Below the pieces are notes generated by a model. It saw nothing but the letters and a program-made list of their open reading frames with translations, was not told where the DNA came from and ran no database searches. 64,000 nucleotides of DNA from Rossellomorea vietnamensis. GTDB lineage: Bacteria; Bacillota; Bacilli; Bacillales; Bacillaceae_B. Shown piece by piece: positions 60,853-64,000 of the stretch. Both the position numbers and the translations under genes were made by a program. Location of the stretch: the NCBI RefSeq assembly GCF_008180415.1, contig NZ_VTEI01000002.1, forward strand, positions 392,518-456,517, written 5' to 3'. Every line of letters begins with the position of its first letter. Within the stretch, counting starts at the first letter, position 1.

Positions 60853-61074
60853 CTATTTTTCTTCAATCAGGTATTGCTCCCACGCTTCATCAAAAATCCG
60901 CATGCTCTCCAGGTACAGACCGTTCAATTCCAAGTATGAACTCACCTCATCATAATCTTCAGCCTGCTTCGGGAAGGCCAGGTCATCGTACACATTATTA
61001 GCTAAGGCTGTGAGTTCATCACGGTCAGTAGGCTGACGGTATTTCATTAAGAAGTGGTAAAATGATTTTCTCAT
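60853..61074 (-). CDS. yozE: YozE-like SAM-type small protein
   Basis: 73 residues: MRKSFYHFLMKYRQPTDRDE LTALANNVYDDLAFPKQAED (two stretches) and YDEVSSYLELNG. It matches the YozE_SAM_like family, a small helical bundle of unknown function. GCAGGAGATT precedes the ATG. A weak hairpin at 60815-60848 may terminate it. Confidence 0.88.
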   Translation of the reverse strand: MRKSFYHFLMKYRQPTDRDELTALANNVYDDLAFPKQAEDYDEVSSYLELNGLYLESMRIFDEAWEQYLIEEK

Positions 61075-61189
61075 AGTAATCTCCTGCCCTGTTAAAACTG
61101 TTTAGTATCTATTGCTTCATACACCTTGGTTCTTTTGTATTAGAATACATAAACAAACAGGAAACGTAAAGAGAAACGCAGAAATCAAA

Positions 61190-61477
61190 TCAGTCAAATC
61201 GGAAATAGTTTCTTTTCAGTTTCCTCTCTATTTTCATCAAGTCACGATAAGAAATCTTTTCTCCAAGCGGTTTTGTGTCAATCAGCAGCAGCTGGTCCTC
61301 TAATTCAATTGTAACCGCTTCCTCGGTAAAGACTATACCGCAGCCGCTGCAAAAGACTTGTGGGGTTCCTGTAATCTCAATAGCCCTTGATCCGTCGGGA
61401 AGTTCCCAAAAAACCGGCCCTCTGCTTCTATATGCTTCTTCTTCCCCGCACCATTCGCACTCAAACCTTTCAATCAT
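61190..61477 (-). CDS. yokU: YokU-like zinc-binding protein
   Basis: 95 residues with CEWCGEEEAYRSRGPVFWEL (first CxxC, residues 6-9) and VFCSGCGIVFTEE (second CxxC, about 42-45), the layout of the YgiT-like zinc-finger family to which YokU belongs. It overlaps the kamA stop by 8 bp, so it is translated in the kamA transcript. It may assist the aminomutase or regulate it; function unproven. Confidence 0.85.
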   Translation of the reverse strand: MIERFECEWCGEEEAYRSRGPVFWELPDGSRAIEITGTPQVFCSGCGIVFTEEAVTIELEDQLLLIDTKPLGEKISYRDLMKIERKLKRNYFRFD

Positions 61478-62876
61478 CGGAAGAGTCTGCCTTATCCATT
61501 TTCTTAAGCTGAGCCTGGTACTTTTTCTCTTTTAAAACGTCCCTTTTTTCCCGAAAGTCCTTCAGTGATTTATGCTCTGGATTAGTGACATAATTCTCTC
61601 TTCTGTCCTGCCTGTGCAGCCCCTCAGGGACGAGTGTGGATTTGGATTCATTCAGAAGCCCGGTAATCCCTATGGAGGATTCAAAATTTTTCAAAGGATA
61701 GATAGAATTAAAATATTCGTCTGCCCTGCCCGGTGTATAATTTTCCGGCTCTGGATAGGTCGTGATAACTCCCTCAAAGTTCCGGAGAACCACTTTTCCT
61801 GCACTTTGCGAAATAAGATAATTAGGCTGAAGGGCAATTTTGCCCCCGCCCCCCGGCGCGTCCACTACAAAGGTCGGTACGGCATATCCGGATGTGTGGC
61901 CCCTTAAGCCTTCAATGATTTCAAGTCCTTTTGAAACAGGAGCTCTGAAGTGTCCGATCCCTTCAGATAAATCACATTGATAAATGTAATAAGGGCGGAC
62001 TCGGATTTTCACGAGATCATGCATCAGTTTTTTCATGATAGGTACACTGTCATTGATTCCAGCGAGAATGACCGCCTGGTTCCCTACAGGAACTCCTGCA
62101 TCAGCAAGCATTTCACAAGCTTTTTTGGCTTCCTCGGTGATTTCAAGGGATGTATTGAAATGGGTGTTAAGCCAAACGGGGTGATACCTTTTCAGGATGG
62201 TACAAAGGTTTTCCGTGATTCGATGCGGAAATACTACCGGTGCTCGAGTGCCGATACGAATAATTTCCACGTGTGGAATTTCCCTTAGATTCTTCAGGAT
62301 GTATTCAAGGATTTTGTCATTAATAAGCAGGCCGTCCCCGCCTGAAAGCAGAACATCCCTGACCTGAGGGGTTTCCCGTATATAATTGATTGCTTCATCC
62401 AGCTGCTTCTTTGGGACACCCATCCCGATTTGGCCGGAAAAGCGCCTTCTTGTACAATAGCGGCAGTACATTGAACATTGATTGGTGACAAGAAAGAGTA
62501 CTCGGTCAGGATACCTGTGAGTAAGTCCGGGAACAGGGGAGTCCTCATCTTCATGCAGAGGGTCTTCCATATCATATTTCGTTTTGTGAATTTCCTTTCC
62601 TATTGGCACCGACTGCATCCTGATAGGACAACGGGCATCCTGTTCATCCATGAGCCAGGCATAATAGGGAGTAATATTCAGCGGAATGGTTTTCGTGGAG
62701 ATTCTGACTCCTTCTTCTTCCTCGGGAGTCAGGTTGATCACTTTCTTTAAATCATCCAGGGTCCTGATTGTATTGGTCAGCTGCCAAATCCAATCATTCC
62801 ATTGTTCCTCCGTGACGTCCTTCCATACTTCTATGTCCTTCCAATGTCTCTTAGGTTTATATAGATCATTCAACAT
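61470..62876 (-). CDS. kamA: L-lysine 2,3-aminomutase
   Basis: About 468 residues from ATG 62876 (GGTG upstream; in-frame TTG 62888 and GTG 62885 also exist). A radical-SAM and PLP enzyme that converts L-lysine to L-beta-lysine. The cluster motif CSMYCRYCTRRRFSGQIGMG (CxxxCxxC, about 132-151) and the PLP Lys region APGGGGKIALQPNYL (about 335-349) are intact. Length fits B. subtilis KamA (YodO). Between ablB (upstream) and yokU (overlapping), so an ablB-kamA-yokU operon. Confidence 0.96.
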   Translation of the reverse strand: MLNDLYKPKRHWKDIEVWKDVTEEQWNDWIWQLTNTIRTLDDLKKVINLTPEEEEGVRISTKTIPLNITPYYAWLMDEQDARCPIRMQSVPIGKEIHKTKYDMEDPLHEDEDSPVPGLTHRYPDRVLFLVTNQCSMYCRYCTRRRFSGQIGMGVPKKQLDEAINYIRETPQVRDVLLSGGDGLLINDKILEYILKNLREIPHVEIIRIGTRAPVVFPHRITENLCTILKRYHPVWLNTHFNTSLEITEEAKKACEMLADAGVPVGNQAVILAGINDSVPIMKKLMHDLVKIRVRPYYIYQCDLSEGIGHFRAPVSKGLEIIEGLRGHTSGYAVPTFVVDAPGGGGKIALQPNYLISQSAGKVVLRNFEGVITTYPEPENYTPGRADEYFNSIYPLKNFESSIGITGLLNESKSTLVPEGLHRQDRRENYVTNPEHKSLKDFREKRDVLKEKKYQAQLKKMDKADSSDD

Positions 62877-62997
62877 TTGAAGCACCAACCCTTCTCCATC
62901 ATTTCACCAGACTGACAGCCCTTCCACAAACAAAATTCTAGTTACTTCTAGGCTATGATGGGCCAGGAAAAATGGTTTCTGGTTTTATAACAAGATT

Positions 62998-63837
62998 TTA
63001 TAAGGCACTTAAATCCTTCCACCAAATGTTCATATCCTCCATTTTGTCATATATATAACAATTGTTCACAAGCCTGCCTCCATAGCGGTACCCAAGATGC
63101 CTGAATGCGGCGTTCATCCCGAACGAAAGCGATCTGGCTATTGTATAAGCACAATAGAATTCCTGCTTTATCAGTTCTTCTTCCAGCCCGGTCAACAGCT
63201 GTTTCATCAGGCCCCCTCCCCTGAAAGCAGGAAGTGTGGCACAATCAGTGAGTTCTGCACTTCGAAGGCACTTGTCGATTTCTGCAGACGCAGCACTTAT
63301 GATTTCCCCGCTCTTTTCTACAAATAAAAAAATGGTTCCGCTTTCAATCGATTTCCGGACATACTTCTCATCCTGCAATGGGACCGGATACACAGGGAAG
63401 ACCTTTTCATAGAGGCCGGCCAGCCTTTCAGCATCTTCGATATCAGCTCTTTGAAGACTGTAGGCGTATAAAGGATACTTATCCTCAGTCTTCAGCTTTT
63501 GAACTTCCGTCAAGATTCTGTTGGACTTTTCCCAGCCAGTGCTCATCTTTCTCTGGACCGTTAAAAACTTCGCCAAAAAATAGGCATCACTTCCATGAAA
63601 GTATCCGTTAATATTGGCCTCTAACTCATAGCCATTTTCTATAAAAAAGTGGAGATGTTCACGTCGGGACTTGATAATCACTTTCTCTGCAGCGGCCTCC
63701 TGTGCAGCTTTATTTATCATTTCATTGATTTCATCTAAATTCCCTGAATAACCGTCAAGCCTGATTCTTTCATTGAAAGAATCACAATAGATTTTGACGC
63801 TCGCTCTGTCTCCTTTGATTTCTTTAATGTATTGCAT
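62998..63837 (-). CDS. ablB: Putative beta-lysine N-acetyltransferase (AblB/YodP)
   Basis: 279 residues from ATG 63837, which has GGGAGAGGG upstream; the earlier ATG 63858 lacks a site. N-terminal part MQYIKEIKGDRASVKIYCDS and C-terminal GNAT domain (about 125-270) with LPAFRGGGLMKQLLTGLEEE as the acetyl-CoA loop and SFGMNAAFRHLGYRYGGRLV. In the family this enzyme acetylates beta-lysine made by KamA. It lies 121 bp before kamA on the same strand. Confidence 0.9.
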   Translation of the reverse strand: MQYIKEIKGDRASVKIYCDSFNERIRLDGYSGNLDEINEMINKAAQEAAAEKVIIKSRREHLHFFIENGYELEANINGYFHGSDAYFLAKFLTVQRKMSTGWEKSNRILTEVQKLKTEDKYPLYAYSLQRADIEDAERLAGLYEKVFPVYPVPLQDEKYVRKSIESGTIFLFVEKSGEIISAASAEIDKCLRSAELTDCATLPAFRGGGLMKQLLTGLEEELIKQEFYCAYTIARSLSFGMNAAFRHLGYRYGGRLVNNCYIYDKMEDMNIWWKDLSAL

Positions 63838-64000
63838 CCCTCTCCCTGCTTTCTTCATTTAGAAATGTGATTGAGGCTTTAATTATTTTTGATAATGAAT
63901 AGCTGTTAATCTCCTTAGATTGTAAACTCCTTAACTACTTTTTAGGCACACTGGATAACCAGCTTAGGCATGCGCCTTCTGGAACACCAATACTTCCAAC
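63838..64000. other. Upstream region of the ablB-kamA operon
   Basis: AT-rich sequence containing the probable promoter of ablB on the minus strand. No clear sigma box or gene could be assigned before the window ends. Confidence 0.4.

Noticed and set aside
62294..62575. Frames antisense or alternate to kamA and other long genes
   Set aside because: They are shadows of strongly supported genes on the other strand or in another frame.

Overview
The window looks like a chromosomal segment of a low-GC, Gram-positive, endospore-forming member of the Bacillaceae. Supporting signs are strong AGGAGG ribosome binding sites, Bacillus-type families (DUF3900, Spo0M, YodL, YodN, YozD, YozE, YokU, YxlEFG), a CotW/CotX/CotV-like spore coat cluster, a T-box methionyl-tRNA synthetase, an FMN-riboswitch rib operon and a Ku/LigD pair. 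The right third (about 49.5-63.8 kb) recalls the ctpA-yodJ-deoD-yodL-yozD-yodN-yozE-yokU-kamA-yodP neighbourhood of Bacillus subtilis, compared from memory only. No rRNA, complete tRNA, prophage, CRISPR array or transposase gene was found.

Layout. 0-9.4 kb: a VTT/DedA-like protein, a decayed EAL gene, a DUF3900 protein, acetyltransferases, and a T-box-controlled metG-phosphodiesterase operon. 9.4-16.4 kb: an orphan Fur box, a large unknown membrane protein, ku-pap2 divergent from ligD, and a dapF-like gene. 16.5-24.3 kb: an EAL-HDOD protein, a purine permease and ribD-ribE-ribBA-ribH behind an FMN riboswitch. 24.7-30.8 kb: a patatin-like protein, a Clp-N/acetyltransferase fusion and yxlE-yxlF-yxlG without sigY. 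31-38.4 kb: uppP with a DedA-family partner, an amidohydrolase, a tRNA-like sequence ahead of an acetyltransferase, a 53-bp tandem array, a MurG paralogue and a MATE exporter. 38.6-49.5 kb: a CAP-domain protein, the coat cluster, marR with an MFS exporter, a CobW GTPase, a methyltransferase and an LCP protein. 49.5-63.8 kb: the yod-like region ending in the beta-lysine genes ablB-kamA.

The most striking content is intergenic. A family of short (about 125-195 bp) MITE-like elements with imperfect terminal inverted repeats is scattered about once per 3.5-4.5 kb. Eleven copies are flanked by perfect 6-bp direct repeats, so insertion and the pre-insertion sequence can be read directly. One copy lies between the metG T-box terminator and metG, one rewrote the last codons of yxlG, and one lies exactly between the dedA-like stop codon and its terminator. 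A second, unrelated family is a GC-rich hairpin repeat that starts immediately after the stop codons of two genes and whose stem shows compensatory changes between copies. One such copy is nested inside a third repeat, which itself lies inside a long MITE variant. A 53-bp tandem array shows third-codon-position-like variation in one frame.

Start codons were chosen from visible ribosome binding sites. Family names come from motif recognition without database searches.
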